DNA from: Cyrtodaria siliqua
Lineage: Eukaryota; Mollusca; Bivalvia; Adapedonta; Hiatellidae
DNA: 64,000 bases
Direction of reading: 5' to 3'
Assembly: GCA_037043455.1 (NCBI GenBank)
Contig: JAWPHD010010954.1
Location: 1 to 64,000 of the forward strand
The notes beneath the pieces are model-generated. The model saw only the letters and a program-made list of their open reading frames with translations. It did not search any database and was not told the DNA's origin. Positions 45,991-59,274 of this stretch are shown in pieces. The position numbers were made by a program, and so were the translations under genes. Every line of letters starts with the position of its first letter. The stretch's first letter is position 1.

Positions 45991-46950
45991 AAATGTAAGA
46001 ATGTAACGAGAACGGAAGTAAAATACGAGCAACAACATTGTTTTGTTTTTTTAAATATAATTTACAAATGTATTTAACTAGTACAAGAAAAAATATTCAC
46101 TTACGGAATAAAGATACATTAGATCCAGTTTTTCTTTACAATCCGATTTCAGAATAAAGTTCTGATAATATTGTCAAGTGTCCCTTTAATCCAAATTGTC
46201 AAGTGTCCATTTACGTTGATTTTACATAAACCGTTCAAACTTACTTATCTCCATGTTGCAAGTGTATTTGCACTAAATTGATAGATACAAAACATGATAA
46301 TGTTTCATTTCTGTTAGTGTACTTTATTACATGTCTAACTAATATAATACTTTAAAAAATGGCTTAAAACTGATGATCGACGCATCATGTACGGACCTTA
46401 AAAGGTGCAAAATGTGCCACTTTGGCTAGTCGCCAGTTCAATGTCAGTCGATACTACTATGATGTTACATAGTATAGTAAAGAAACGCGTCTTTAATTGT
46501 TCACATCCTAAGTGTGTTATATACAATTGATATGGATTTAAACGACAATTAATCAAATATTCAAATTCAAAAATTATCTCTAGTTTGCAACATCGATAAC
46601 AGTTGTGCAAATTGTATTAACTATCATTATATCATGTGTAAACACCATTAACCAATATTTATATCGAACATTAAATAATATCGATATTTTTTATAAATAA
46701 CATGAGGAAATTAACATTGTTCTATCAAATAAGCTATTTCAAGCAGTTGTTTCTTTTTGTATATAACACAGTTTATTACAATACTCAATGCTGATTGGTA
46801 TTTAAGCGAGTGACGTCCTTTAACTATTAAGTCGTCATTTTAAACGGTTTTAAACAAGAGCTGTCGGAGAACACACAGCTCAACTATTCGAATTTTCAGA
46901 GAATAATAAATTATATAGCCGGTATATACCATCAGAAAACAAGGCTAAAT
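45991..46950. other. No recognised gene
   Basis: AT-rich, nothing recognised. Confidence 0.35.
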
Positions 46951-47640
46951 TAATGTGAGGGTGGGGTTGGGGGTTGGTATAGAAACTCGGGCTATCAAAA
47001 TAATTAGATGAGGATTGTTAAGAATCGCCTTCCCGCCACCAACGAAAACCCCAAAACAAAACTAACAACAACGGAATATTTACATTTCCCTATTCTCCTG
47101 CCTCCAATTCTCATCCACCTGTCCTCCATGTGACGGGAGCCCATAAACCAATGGGGGCAGGGCGGGGCGCATCATTGATATAGATGTAGATTTGATAAAA
47201 CAAAACAACACAGACATATGTAAAAAAACAAAAAAAACATTCGGGTGGTGGTTATGATGGGGTGGTGGGATGGATGGGGCTGAAACATATTGATAATTGA
47301 TAAAACAATACAACACACAGATATGTAAATCATACAAAATAAAAAGCACATTCGGGTGGTGGTGATGATTGAGTGGTGGGATGGTTGGAGGTTGGGGGCG
47401 AAACATATTGATAAATTGATAAAACAAAACAACACAGAGATATGTAAAAACAATCGGGTGATGGTGATGATGGAGTGGGGGTTGGTTAGGGGATGGGGGT
47501 GGGGTTCGAGGGCGTATCATTGATATAGGTGTAGATTTGATAAAAGGAAACAACAGATATATGAAAAAAAAACATTCGGGTGGTGGTGATTATGAGGTGG
47601 TGTGATGGTTGGGGGTTGGTGGAGAAATAAATGTATGGGT
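46950..47640. repeat. G-rich ~105-120-bp minisatellite
   Basis: Four or five units, each with a G-rich half ('cattcgggtggtggtgatga' type, starting near 47240, 47349, 47452 and 47573) and an AT-rich half ('ttgataaaacaaaacaacac'). The plus strand has several runs of 3-5 G, including a cluster at about 46959-46977. Proline/histidine-rich minus-strand frames (47553-47080) are by-products. Confidence 0.75.
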
Positions 47641-48039
47641 GAAGTATGAATAAGATGAATAATGCTATAAGAAATCCCAAACCGAAATTTGGGTGACATA
47701 AGAAAAATATTTTAAGAAATATAGATATGTACAACAGCTTACACGCCAGCCTTTATCTGCCTTTATTGCACCTTTTATGGGCCATCACAATTCTGATTCC
47801 ATTTGAGCCCAGCATTTTTAGAAGACGAAATTACTTACGCGATTCTTTACGACATACTATAATGAAACCAATTCCCAAATTTATTTGTGGTAGGACAAGA
47901 AATATAAGAGCTAAGACCTGTATTTATGCAGCCCTTAATACAATGCTATAAGGAAGCCCATGGCAAAATGTGGATGTGGAAAGACATACACTTGTAAACA
48001 CACAAGCTAAAACAAATACACGCTACGTTCAAACAATAA

Positions 48040-48350
48040 CAGCAGATATAAAAATCGAACATGAAAAGTAGCATTTAAGGACGACAGTCAATCACAAACA
48101 AAAACAGAAACAAAGAGAAAATTAAAAGATGAATAAGAGGCAAAATAGGACATCACAAACACAAAAGAGTTGACAATAGGGTTACCACCTTGGAACGGTC
48201 AGTGGCGAAAAAAGCCGCTGGGGATTCAAACGAGGTTCTAAGGTGCACTAAACCTCACTCTTACCCTCCCAATAAACCGTTAGGGTACGACAAGACAATA
48301 TTAAAGACAAGCTTCAAACGCTACCGTCCTATAAGAATTTAAGTAGAGGT
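48040..48350 (-). mobile_element. RT-element 3' fragment
   Basis: Reverse orientation, from 'catgaaaagtagcatttaag' and 'gagttgacaatagggttacc' through 'gggattcaaacgaggttcta' to a decayed coding end ('cttcaaacgctaccgtccta'). It abuts the structured tandem repeat at 48355. Confidence 0.7.
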
Positions 48351-48354
48351 CATC

Positions 48355-48720
48355 ATAAATACTGAAAAGGGGATCCCTTGGAAGCAGTAAACACAACCGA
48401 GAGATAAAAGTAGCAGACTCGGTTTTATTGAGTCTGATCATGAGTGTTAATGTACTCACGCCTCCTAGCACCAGCTCAAGCGATATTCTACTTTAAAGCC
48501 ACAAAGAATGGTTTTGATGATCCCAAAGAATCAGTAAGTAATAACAATACTGATTTATAGTCGGATAACTATTTACGGCTGCCACACAGCACTAAACAAA
48601 CCCTAGTGTAAATGTCAATAAATACTGAAAAGGAGATCCCTTGGAAGCAACAAACACAACCAAGAGATACAAGTAACAGACTCGGTTTTATTGAGACCGT
48701 TCATGAGAGGTAATGTAAAT
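48355..48720 (+). repeat. 1.4 units of the ~277-bp structured repeat
   Basis: The first unit (48355-48620) has intact hairpin 1 (48414-48420 with 48430-48436). The second (48621-48720) breaks off after 'ttcatgagaggtaatgtaaa'. Both are clearly related to 36513-37255. Confidence 0.75.
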
Positions 48721-50400
48721 TGAAATTGTTAAAAACAGGGTAAAGTTATGTATTGCCTCTGAGATGGGAAAGCAATATATGTTGAGAGAATATGTTTGCA
48801 TTATATTCAATCTCTCAAACAATTACAACTGCAAATGCCAATTTCGGATTTTGAGACCTATAATGTTCATAATTACTTTTGTTTATTTCTATTATTTAAT
48901 ATATTCGTATTGGAATACGACAACATGATTTATGTTTTAACTCCAAGGTAGAATGAACAGAAGTTAAAGACACTATATTATAATTTCTTCATGAAATATA
49001 GATCTACTCATTTTAGTCAATATAGCCTTTTTCAGTTTCTTAAACAAAACAGTGTGCACATGAGTTATGTAGAATGTCATGTCGTAATATATCTAGAATA
49101 ATTTAATAAGAGCAAATATATAACAAGCGTTTGAGTGCATAAATAGTCATACAAAATCTTCACACAAAATACACTGTTTTTCTCCACATGTCTACATCAA
49201 TTAAGAAAAAATGTCTACTTAATTTATTATGCGACAGACTGAATGTTTAGTCTCAGGTCCGATCCCTTTAATTCATAAGCCATACTTATTTATACGATTG
49301 CGCACAAGATGTCTATATAATTTCCGCTTTTAGAATCAAATTTCGTTGTCGGTGGCCATCTAGTAACGCGTATAGTTCTTACCATGCCAGGGTCCATCAA
49401 TAAATAAATCATTTAAATAAGTTGATTTTCATCACTTCAAAAAAGTGTGTCACCCGACCCACCTGTATATTTGGCAATACAGATAAAGCAAAACGCACAA
49501 CACGAGTGTATGATTTTACCTGCATATTAGCTCAAATCTACCTGAACACGCTTAGTTTTAAAAGCCTCGTATGATTTTATGGCTACTTTACAAATCGAAA
49601 ATTAACTTATAACAGTTACTCAAAATCAGTTAGCTAGGAACAAGATAGTTCTTGTAAAAATCAGTATGATCATAGATCTAGCTGTTAAGTTATAAAGTAT
49701 AGTTGTTTCACCACTTATTGATTTTGTGTATACTATACTTTAATTATAAACTTGTTTTCGTTTACTGCTGTTAGTGGTGTATGCATACATGTTCTAACTT
49801 ATGTTTGCACTACACAAAAAAATGCGCGTATAAGACGGACATTAGCGCTGTCTTACATTCATAAATGAGTGGGGATAACACATCGTAATATTAGTGAGCA
49901 TGACGGCTTCGTATGGTCGTCAGATCGAGACCAGTAAGGACGTAAACGGGATTTTCACAAAACGTTCCAAATTTAACTGGCCAGTCATTCGGATCATACT
50001 TAATACATTGGTCTCAACATACTTCCAATTCACAATTAAACAAAAACCCACCTAGATAGGGTTCTCCCTGCATGCTCTGGGATGTGCAACGGGTTGTAAC
50101 ACTTTACAACGTATGAATACCAATTCACCCTTCGCCTCCCCACAACATACTGGTTATGCAGAACGTTCGTTATATGCCAGTAAATTTATAAAAATACTTA
50201 TATGAAGTGTGTCTTATTAGTTTATTGCATCAGTGTTATTATATATTTGTGTGATGTTAATAGTTGTTTCTCTTCGTTACCGTCAGTATAACCGAATATA
50301 TAGAGAGTATTACAATAAATACATTATTCACGAGAAGGTAAGCGTATGATTTTTTCACGAACGAGTGGATACATAGGTAGCGAGTGGGATACGGGTGGGG
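48721..50400. other. No recognised gene
   Basis: AT-rich stretch without recognisable coding, arrays or element ends. Confidence 0.35.
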
Positions 50401-50919
50401 GTGGGTTGGGGTATAAGCGGTGTTGCAACTTACATTTCCTCTCATGAACAGAATGCAACTGATTCTGTGTATTGAGTCTGCAACGTGTCACCTTTGTTTG
50501 AGAGCGTTTGCTTCCAAGCAACCTTTTCAGTCTTTCTCAGACCGTTTCAGTCTGTATTACCCATACCATTTTTCTTCTTCGGGGATGTTTGTTCTAGTCT
50601 TTCATTTGATCAACACTCCACTGTATATATCAACATTCTTTCATGGCTTATTTAACGTGCTGAATGAATCTCTCTCTGCTAGTCTTCTTTGTCTGACACC
50701 AGACTTGTTTATCTGGGCCCGTACACGCTCAACGTGTGTGATACTGTGTGGTTAGAGGAGAATTGTAGATATTGGTCTGTGTATATATTTTTCTTATAGA
50801 CTAGCAAAGTTACTGTCCCATACTCTTTCCCGACCATGAGTTTGTCCAAGAACAGGATCTTTCTATGTGTCTCTTCTTCAAATGTTAACTTGATGCTTTC
50901 CGGAATATCCGTTTTGATT

Positions 50920-51215
50920 TGTGATGTTTTAGTTGGCAAACTGGTCATTTCTTGATAATCTTCAGTCATCCGTTTTGTTTGTGCTCTGTTAGTTGGCAAA
51001 CTGGTCATTTCTTGATCATCTCAAGTCATCGGTCTTGTTTTGTGCTGTGTTAGTTGGCAAACTGGTCATGTCTTGATAATCACCAGTCATCCGTCTTGTT
51101 TTGTGCTGTATTAGTTGGCAAATCGATCATTTTTGATAATCTCAAGTTAGCCACATGTGCTAGTTGGCAAACTGGTCATTTCTTGATAATCTACAGTCAT
51201 CCACATGCATATTTT
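50920..51215. repeat. ~60-bp tandem repeat
   Basis: Five units starting 'ttagttggcaaactggtcat' and continuing 'ttcttgataatct...cagtcatccgtcttg'. The last two units are shorter. Confidence 0.8.
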
Positions 51216-51639
51216 CTTATTTCAGAGACGATGTACACACGTGATCGGGACAATAGCAGTGGTATTTTGTTCCAGAATGTATATAAATAACTATCTGTGA
51301 TACTGGACTACACAGCGAAGTCCCAAATTTATGTTGACAGATGATTGACTGGTAAGACAACAAGCACTTCGTGGAAGCCATTGTGGTTAGGCAAAACATA
51401 CAAATCTTAAACAGGGATTGGGAAGTATACCTTCAGGAGCATTTACAGATCATTGTTTGCCTTTGGGAACCAAGACAACAGGGGTAAACAGTTCCAGTGA
51501 CGACACTTATGTCAATGTTCACAGTCTGATGAAGGTCTTTGACCGAAACAGTGACAAGTAACAGAGTATGAGAATAAGTTTAACAAAATTGGATAAGTAG
51601 CGTATTAAAATGTATTCAATTACATAATCTGTCATAACG

Positions 51640-51900
51640 AATCATTTTGTTGCAACTAAATGATGAAAAATATGTTTGCTTCACCAACAGTTCAAATCAA
51701 AGCACTGAAAGTGCTGATGGACGGTGCCACTCAGAAAGTATTGATCAAAATCAAATTCCGAAGAAGCTGGTTTGCGTACTAAGGTGGTGGACATTTGTGC
51801 AAAATAGTATTGAAATCGGATGAGCCATTACCAAAGTTATGGAACCGGACGGACGGGCGGAAAGACAGATGGACAACGGCAAATTTTATAAGAGTGAAAT
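51640..51900 (+). repeat. GGACGGACGG-type dispersed repeat
   Basis: The stretch ends 'accaaagttatggaaccgg' + 'acggacgggcggaaagacag' + 'atggacaac', a motif I recognise from a dispersed repeat class in mollusc genomes. It borders the 5' end of the RT fragment at 52.04 kb. Confidence 0.4.
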
Positions 51901-52039
51901 GAGACAAAATTGTAAAATGAAATGTCAGAGAAAGTTTTACACAACTTACGTTTACATGCGAGCTCGGTTCAATCATGCATGACAGAGTTATCGCCACTTG
52001 AATGTCTAAAAAATAGGATTTCTGTAAAGACGTTTTCGG

Positions 52040-53365
52040 TGGCAATATGGTTAAAACAAAACATCCCTACGGGTACGAACCGTGCACCAGTAGTCGCAGA
52101 TTTGTTTTTATATTGCTATGAAAGAAATTTCATGTGGAGTCTTTCACCAGATACCCAGGAAGATGACATTGAGGCCTTTAATGACACCTCTCGGTATCTG
52201 GATGACATAGTAAACATTGACAACCCTTTCTTTTCTACTATGGTTAATAATATATACCCTAAAGAACTTCAACTTAACAAAGCTAATATTGTTGATACTA
52301 ATGCTTCTTTTCTTGATTTACATCTCTCCATTGAATATGGTGAAATAATAAGCAAAATATATGACAAGAGAGATTATTTTAATTTTAATATTGTTAATTA
52401 TCCTCATTTAGATGGGGATGTTCCCAAAGCAACTTCTTATAGGATCTAATTGTCTCAAATTATTCGTTTTTTCAGAGCTTGTACTCGCGTTGAGGACTTT
52501 AATATTCGTAATCTTTGTATATCTAAAATGCTACTCCATCAGGGTTACCGTTACCATAAACTTCGTAAAACCTTTGGAAAATGTTATTATCGTAACCCTG
52601 ATCTTCTTTCCAAATATAAAAGTAATTTAAGAACTCTTCTGCGACAAGGACTATCACAACCTGACTTCTATGGCGAGAAGATTTACAAACTTCGTAAGAC
52701 CCTTGGTCTTGATCACTTTCATTTGTTAAAAGGTTTATCAAAAGAGGTTATGACCCTATCATTTTGCAACGCACTGCATGCTTGGTGGTGGGCCCATTTA
52801 CAGTTCGCCACTATGCTTTCCTCTTTGATTGTGCGATGACCGGACAGGCTGTGGATCCTATGATGACGTCTACCTAAAGTCAAAAAGGATGGTGACGTTT
52901 GATGTTTGCACTCTGGTCTTTTCGTATTCTCAATGGTTTATTATATTATTGCTCTGGCTTCTGCCAAGTCATTGAGTACCTTCTTTGTGGCTTTCTAGGC
53001 TATTGTTTTTTTTGTATTTATATGTAAACGAGCATCTTTGTGTCTTACTTAAATTGCCTATTAATGCTGCCTTGTTGGTTAGATACTAGTTCATGGCGGG
53101 GATTTCTTTATTTACACTGCCCCGTTTTATTGGGCTAACAGTAGGGTAAGGGTGAGGTTTAGTGCGCCCTAGAACCTGGTTTAAACCCCCCAGCGGCCTT
53201 TTTTGCAACTGACCGTTCCAAGGCGGTAGCCCTATAATCAACCCTTTTGTGTTTGTGATTGTTATTTGGCCTTTTATTCATCTTTACATTTGTTATTTGT
53301 TTCTGTGTGTGTTTGTGGTTGACTGTCGTCCTTGAATGCTGCTTTTCCTTTTCCATTGATATATA
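52040..53365 (+). pseudogene. Longest copy of the recurrent reverse-transcriptase element
   Basis: The coding part (52045-52447, continuing in frame from 52450 to about 52720) shows RT hallmarks: 'GTNRAPVVADLFLYCYE', then 'SRYLDDIVNIDNPFF' with the catalytic YxDD as YLDD, 'ELQLNKANIVDT', 'FLDLHLSIEYG', 'KIYDKRDYFNF' and 'YRYHKLRKTFGKCYYR'. The N-terminal half including motif A is missing, so the copy is 5'-truncated. It carries an in-frame stop (52447-52449) and a frameshift after 'LGLDHFH'. From 52860 the untranslated 3' part leads to a shared terminus. I recognise this RT type from many marine invertebrate genomes but cannot place it firmly; a Penelope-like or another non-LTR lineage is possible. 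At least ten fragments of this family lie in the window. Confidence 0.75.
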
Positions 53366-55340
53366 TATATTCATTGAATTAGGATAAGTATAAAAACACT
53401 ACAAAAAATACATGCAGTCTTTGCGAATACCAAACGTGAGAGCTTAATTGCAACCGAATAAATATATACTTCTAAAAAGAAGGCGCAGTGCAGTTTTTGT
53501 AAGTGTTTTATTATTATTATTATTATTTTGTATTGTATAACTGTTCTAATAATGTAGTGACCAACAACCCAACACTGTTTTCATAATGCCTTATGTTTAC
53601 AATGCAAATATGTGTTATGGTATTGGTATTCGTGAAGCTCGTGCAATCACACTGTAGATTATCTATATAGGTCATAGGTGGATCATGTACTATACATACT
53701 ATTTAATAGTGTTTCGAGCCATACCAGTGGTGTACAACTTGTATGCTATAATTACTTTCAATAATATATACGTGTTTATCCTTAAATTTGTTTACTCATA
53801 CCTAAATATTTCTCATGCTCTTCTCCAGAACATGTTTTAATATATGTGTGTATTTGTATTTAGTATGTATTGTATGTATTACCGCCTCAATGATGATGGC
53901 GATGGACATTGTAAAATGTTTATGCTTTAATAAAAATTGAATTGAATTGAATTCATGAAAATAATTGTATGGTTTTATAAAGAGATGTCTGTGGTACATA
54001 TTATATAATCTCTATTCGCGAATATTTGAACGGCCTTTGATAGTTACCATGATGTAATTTGATAAAAGGTTTCAATTCAGTATCTGGTAATCGAATTATT
54101 TACTCTTCAAATGTGCATGTAATGAATGTAATTATTAAAGAAATTTAATTAAATCAAAATCAATATTTTGCAGGCAAGGTGTCCATAAATTAACAAGTGT
54201 TTGCCAAGGATAATCTTTATTAATGGTATAAATATTGCTGATTAGTCATGCATTCTGCTGTGTTAAGATTTGTGAATGCCACTTGAAATCTGTCTAAGTG
54301 TTTGTCACACCTTTAAATTACCAATTTGAATTGTTACGTTATTTAATGTCCTTAATTTCTTTGTCATGTTATTGTTACCATGTCGGATATTTGTTTAATA
54401 ATGTAGATTACATTACATCTTTATTTGTGATAACTGTAACATAATTGATGTACGGTACGGCCCGGATTCTATTTATTATCCAATTACATCTGATATATAT
54501 CTATTTCATGTATGCATGCTTATTGTTCTAATATATGATATAAATAAATTAATAAACATTATCGTTTGTCGTTATATACTTCCTTCATACACTGATAATA
54601 TACCGATAATCTCTATTAGATTCGTTACTTAAATTTTCATTGCTACTTTCGGTATTCTCCGTACTACGCACCTGCTATTTTCGTTATATTTTGGAATGTA
54701 GGGTACGGTATAGCCTTCACTCCCAAAATCATGTAGACGTTCAAAAACAGCATATTACTTAAACTTAAGAATAACGTAAAATTGTTGTTTACCAAAGCTT
54801 ACATATTTATCATTATTTTGTCAATATACGGATCTTTTTCCCATTTACAGCCTTGCAAATGGTACTACTTTTATCGCGCTGTAATCTGGTGACTTTGATT
54901 TCTAGTAGAACTTCGTTGTCCGCAATATTTCCCATTACATAGGACGATTGCCTGACAAAAACTTACTCATGTTATTAAATATCATAACTTGCAACATCTT
55001 CATTTATCATATGCACAAGGTAAATAAACCTTTGTTTGGCACCACAATAAAATACGCTATTTTGCAAAAGTCTTAATGTCACATTTTATTTGTATTAATA
55101 TGTAGTATTCTCTTAGCTTACAACCAACTTAATACGTATAAGAGAGGGAGGAGTATAAGATATGAGCCTTAATCTCGTTTTACGTTCATTGCCGTATTTT
55201 GATGATCTTCAGTGTTAGCTCTACCGCTTCACCAACCACCTTCGCAGCACGCATACACATGTATAAATATACGTGAAAAAGAAATGATCAAAAAGCATGA
55301 AAGGAGAAATTTGGAAATGGTCGAATACAATAAATACAAA
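53366..55340. other. No recognised gene
   Basis: AT-rich DNA; an (ATT) run lies near 53512-53527 and a 'attgaattgaattgaatt' run near 53936-53952. Nothing else recognised. Confidence 0.35.
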
Positions 55341-55450
55341 ATATATTGTAGTCTCGGTTTGATTGAGACTGTTCATGAACGGTAGTGAAAAGTGCTTGCT
55401 ACCGTTCACGCCCTCTAGACTCGGGTTGAGCAGAACACAATATTTAAAAT
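55340..55450 (+). repeat. Isolated structured-repeat copy with perfect hairpin 2
   Basis: Hairpin 1: AGTCTC (55350-55355) pairs with GAGACT (55365-55370), loop GGTTTGATT. Hairpin 2: GAACGGTAG (55377-55385) pairs perfectly with CTACCGTTC (55399-55407). The bases differ from the 36.8-kb copies but pairing is preserved. A 'ctagactcgggttgagc' block follows where the others have 'ctagcaccggcttaagc'. Confidence 0.7.
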
Positions 55451-55793
55451 ACATAAATTTGAGCCATCCCGGAGATGGTATGCATATGGCGGTGAACATG
55501 GAACCTTCAATGCGGTATTTTACACCTTTCCATGGTCAGCGGCGTATGGTTCCAGTTTCTAATAAAACGCATTGCCCTTAACGAGAAAACAAGCACTGAA
55601 CTAATGCAATGCAAACTGGCATGTTAATTAATTTGACAAACTATGAAACAAAACACTTAGCATATAGGGTTCGTGTAAGCAATACCCATCATGACAGATG
55701 ATGACATAATGTCGAGTCGACATAAGCTTGTTCTCATTTATATACATACTAACGTTAGTATATTATAGGGAAAACTGATCGGTACGCAACTGA

Positions 55794-58700
55794 TTAAGGA
55801 TCAATATATATTTATAGTCCTTTTTGTTCAAATAATCTATCGTTAGTTTACCAGTTATTGAAAATCCCACCGATAACTCCACTATATTGTCTATTGAAAA
55901 TGAATACCATGTTTTCTATTGAAATTACTACTGTGTACTGAAATGACTTTTCATAATAAATACACCAAAGATATTTGAATATAAACACAGACTTTCGCTT
56001 CTGTTTTTCTTTAGTTTATACATATTATATTTTGAGTTGTAAACAAATCACACTTACTTACCTAATTAACTCAATAGTTCCTATAATTCATGCATCTCGA
56101 AATCTCGTCAAATCACATCTAGACAAAACATGGTAGGTTAAATACATTTATTATTGCTTGTCTAACATAACTTCCTTTTTCGATCGTATACCCAATCGTA
56201 TACCCGTAACTTAATCTCTATGACTCAGTAAAATAGTGCACTAACACTGTATGGCGTGCCGAGCTATTTGCCACAGTATTGCACCAATGGCAATTATTGC
56301 GTTATCTTTACCATGAATCATCGTGTGTTATCTACATGCACGATGTACGTCAGTGTTACATTGTTAGAAGCATGTATTACAACGGCGTAAGATTGTTACA
56401 TATGTTTACAATGGTGGTGGTGTTGTAACATTTGTTTGTTACAACTACTATTTACAGCGGTGTAACAAGCGTTTCAGCGGTGGTGTTGTTTGTAACATGT
56501 GGTCCAACTACGGTGCTGTTTGAATGTGTGTAAACAAGTTTTTGTTTTTTTAACTTTTGTTACGTTTTTGTTGGTTGTAGCATGTGTTGCAAAGGTGTTG
56601 ATTGTAATATGTGTTAAAAGGTTTCTGTTGTAACATGTGTTTCAATGGTGTTGGTTGTAGCTTGTGTTATAACGGTGTTGGTTGCAACATCTATTATAAC
56701 TTGTGCTAAAATGTCAGTTTTAAAAATGGTGTACGTATACGTTGTAATATTTCAGAATAAAATCGGTGTTGAAACTTAAATGTGTAGCCTAAAAAACGTG
56801 GTTATGATTGTATTTCAAGTATTAGTTTGTTCCAGACATTTATAGTACGAGTTTGTATAGCTATGGCAATTGGCTCTACATACCACATATGGAGGTACAG
56901 TTAGGTCTTGAATACTATTGAAATACTCAGCATAGAACTAAATCAGGAACGTTTTTGATGCAATGCATGTTTCGGAAAATTAAACCCGCCCACAACTGAC
57001 ACAACTGAACAACGTTAACCGGAAATTGTCACGTGCCTGTGTAAGGCGGGGTTAGATTTCCAACAGCGCGAGATATTTCGAAAGATAAACATTCACAAAA
57101 AATGCATTACGTGGTCCCTCCTACTTCCATTAAGCGATGGGAAAGCTTACATTACCAGGATTTTATAACGCACATTTCGGCAATAAAACACATTTAAAAA
57201 CATATTTTACTGAAAGAAAATGCGGCAACATGTTTAAAATTACCTGTTAAAAGTTTTTATTTTACAATATGCAGACTTTTTAAGCCAAAATTAAGGTTTT
57301 ATTTTTTACCACAGCCAACCCCGTTTTAGCTTCTTGGAGAAGGTGTGGGATGGGGTATGAAAGTTAATACCCGTACGCAATGGTCTGCTAAAATACAAGG
57401 AAGTTCTTACACAAATTGCCTATATAGACGAGATATTCTTCTCTTTGGTGAGTATTATGCATGCACGTGTGGTATTTAAGTCTAATCAGTATAGTCTATT
57501 GAAATATGGCGGTTGTTTATGCAGGCATTACGTGTGGTAATCTCACAGGAAATCTGCGTATCGGGGTCGGTACGGGGACCTACCTATAATTCAAGGCATA
57601 GGAATCATGGCTCTATGGTAGGTACATACTGCCATAAGTGCCATGATTCTCATATTATTCAAAATACAGACAACACTAAATATAGAAAATACGAATTTAA
57701 TGCTTGGAACTCTATCAATACACTTAATTATTTGTGAAAAAAAAGTTCGAAAACAAATCTCTACTGTCAGAGTTGCTAAATCAATTGAATATCGATTTCT
57801 TTCAATTTTGGTGGACATATAGAATACATTTGAAAATGGCGGATAGTTCATTTTTCAGAATACACGTAATTTATTAAAAAAAATACTAGTTGCTGCAATA
57901 ACTATTCTGTTTGTTAATTACCGACGTATTCTGTGTAGGATAACCAATCACTTCTACCTTAAAATAAATTTAAAATTATTTAAAAAAAATCTATTAAAGT
58001 TTTTAACTTCACAGATTGAGTAAGTTTTCAATTCCACTTCAATCTTTGTAGCTACTTAAAATATCCCTTTTTGAAAAATAAAAGTGAAAGTAGATCTCTA
58101 ATTTTCCTTTAATTCGGCCAGACGGAAGCTGTTAATATCTTTAAAGAGGTACACAATAGATAACGTGTGAACTACATTCGCTCTATTATTTACATCAATT
58201 ACGGTTAGAGTTTAGATTTTAGGTTACATCTCAATTAATAAACACTAACTAAGATATAATATATTAGGTAGCTTAACATCTTAACACACCTTATTTCTAC
58301 AGTTCGTCAAACAAGCACATTGCATGGGAGTAAACACACAGTAAACACAGATTGAAAGTACACATTTTGAGATTCATTATTTACGAAAAAACAAAAAATA
58401 TGAATTTAAAGGGATATAACATATAAAGTCCTTCAATGTACAACCTTTTATAACAGCACATGCATTAAATCCGTTGTATTTTCTAACACTGCAGCTTATT
58501 ATATAAATCTAACAGTAGTCTTATTGTGAAATATTCCTATAAATAAAATCGATATATCGATAACAATATTAAAGTTCAGTGCATTTTCTGAAAATGGAAT
58601 TGAGGTTATCTGGCTATCCGATATTATAGGGAACACTAACTCTTACACAGTACGTGTTACGGTCTATACACACTTATCTTTCTTATTCAAACTGAAAATA

Positions 58701-59125
58701 GGTTTATGTAATTATACATAAAACATAACATACATAAAATGCTAATGAGACTTATATCATTGTATAAATGATATGCTACTCAATATTCTTCCTTATTCAA
58801 ACAGTAAATAGGTTTATGTAATTGGTGTTATTTGTAACATATATAACACGTTAATGAGACGTATATCATTGAATAAGTGATATGCTACTCAACACAATAT
58901 TGACCCGATGTTACAGAGTTGACAGCATGCAATTTTATTTGTGACAGTATTTCAGGCGTTTATTGGTAGCTCGTTTTGTTTAATTGATATGCGTTCAAAA
59001 AAATGCAACCCATTTTACTGTAAGAAAAGTTTTTTCTGACAAAAGCATTGAAAGCAATCTAAATGACGTCAGATTTTGACGGTTTTGTGTTACCTGTCTT
59101 GAAATTTTACGGTGTATGTATTATT
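55794..59125 (+). repeat. Right copy of the segmental duplication
   Basis: Direct-orientation homologue of 1-2420. Differences from the left copy: about 780 bp of extra sequence at 56655-57445 (holding a dispersed repeat), a 115-bp tandem duplication at about 58675-58905, and scattered point changes. No convincing coding sequence. Confidence 0.85.
57108..57378 (+). mobile_element. Dispersed ~260-bp repeat, copy 2
   Basis: Second copy of the repeat at 18511-18767. It lies within the block that the left duplication copy lacks, so it arrived after the duplication or was lost from the other copy. No terminal repeats are evident. Confidence 0.65.
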
Positions 59126-59268
59126 TTGTAATAAGAAACGTTTTAACGTCATCCAGTCAGATTTCAGGACATTTGTCAAGTGCGTTATCATATCAAGATA
59201 TATAACCAAGGTGTTATTTTTTTTAAAAAGTGTATTTTTGCAAACGAAAATTATTAACTTTCAGTAAC
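59126..59268 (-). pseudogene. LINE fragment bridging duplication and satellite
   Basis: Matches 5675-5808 of the LINE remnant ('tttcaggacatttgtcaag', 'gcgttat', 'agatatataacc', 'aaattactaacttttagt' equivalents). It sits exactly between the end of the segmental duplication and the start of the 40-bp satellite. Confidence 0.6.
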
Positions 59269-59274
59269 ACTAGA

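Noticed and set aside
47080..47734. Proline/histidine-rich minus-strand proteins
   Set aside because: Generated by the G-rich minisatellite in several frames at once.
50420..50755. 111-codon plus-strand frame
   Set aside because: No recognisable motif, conserved pattern or splice context; probably chance.
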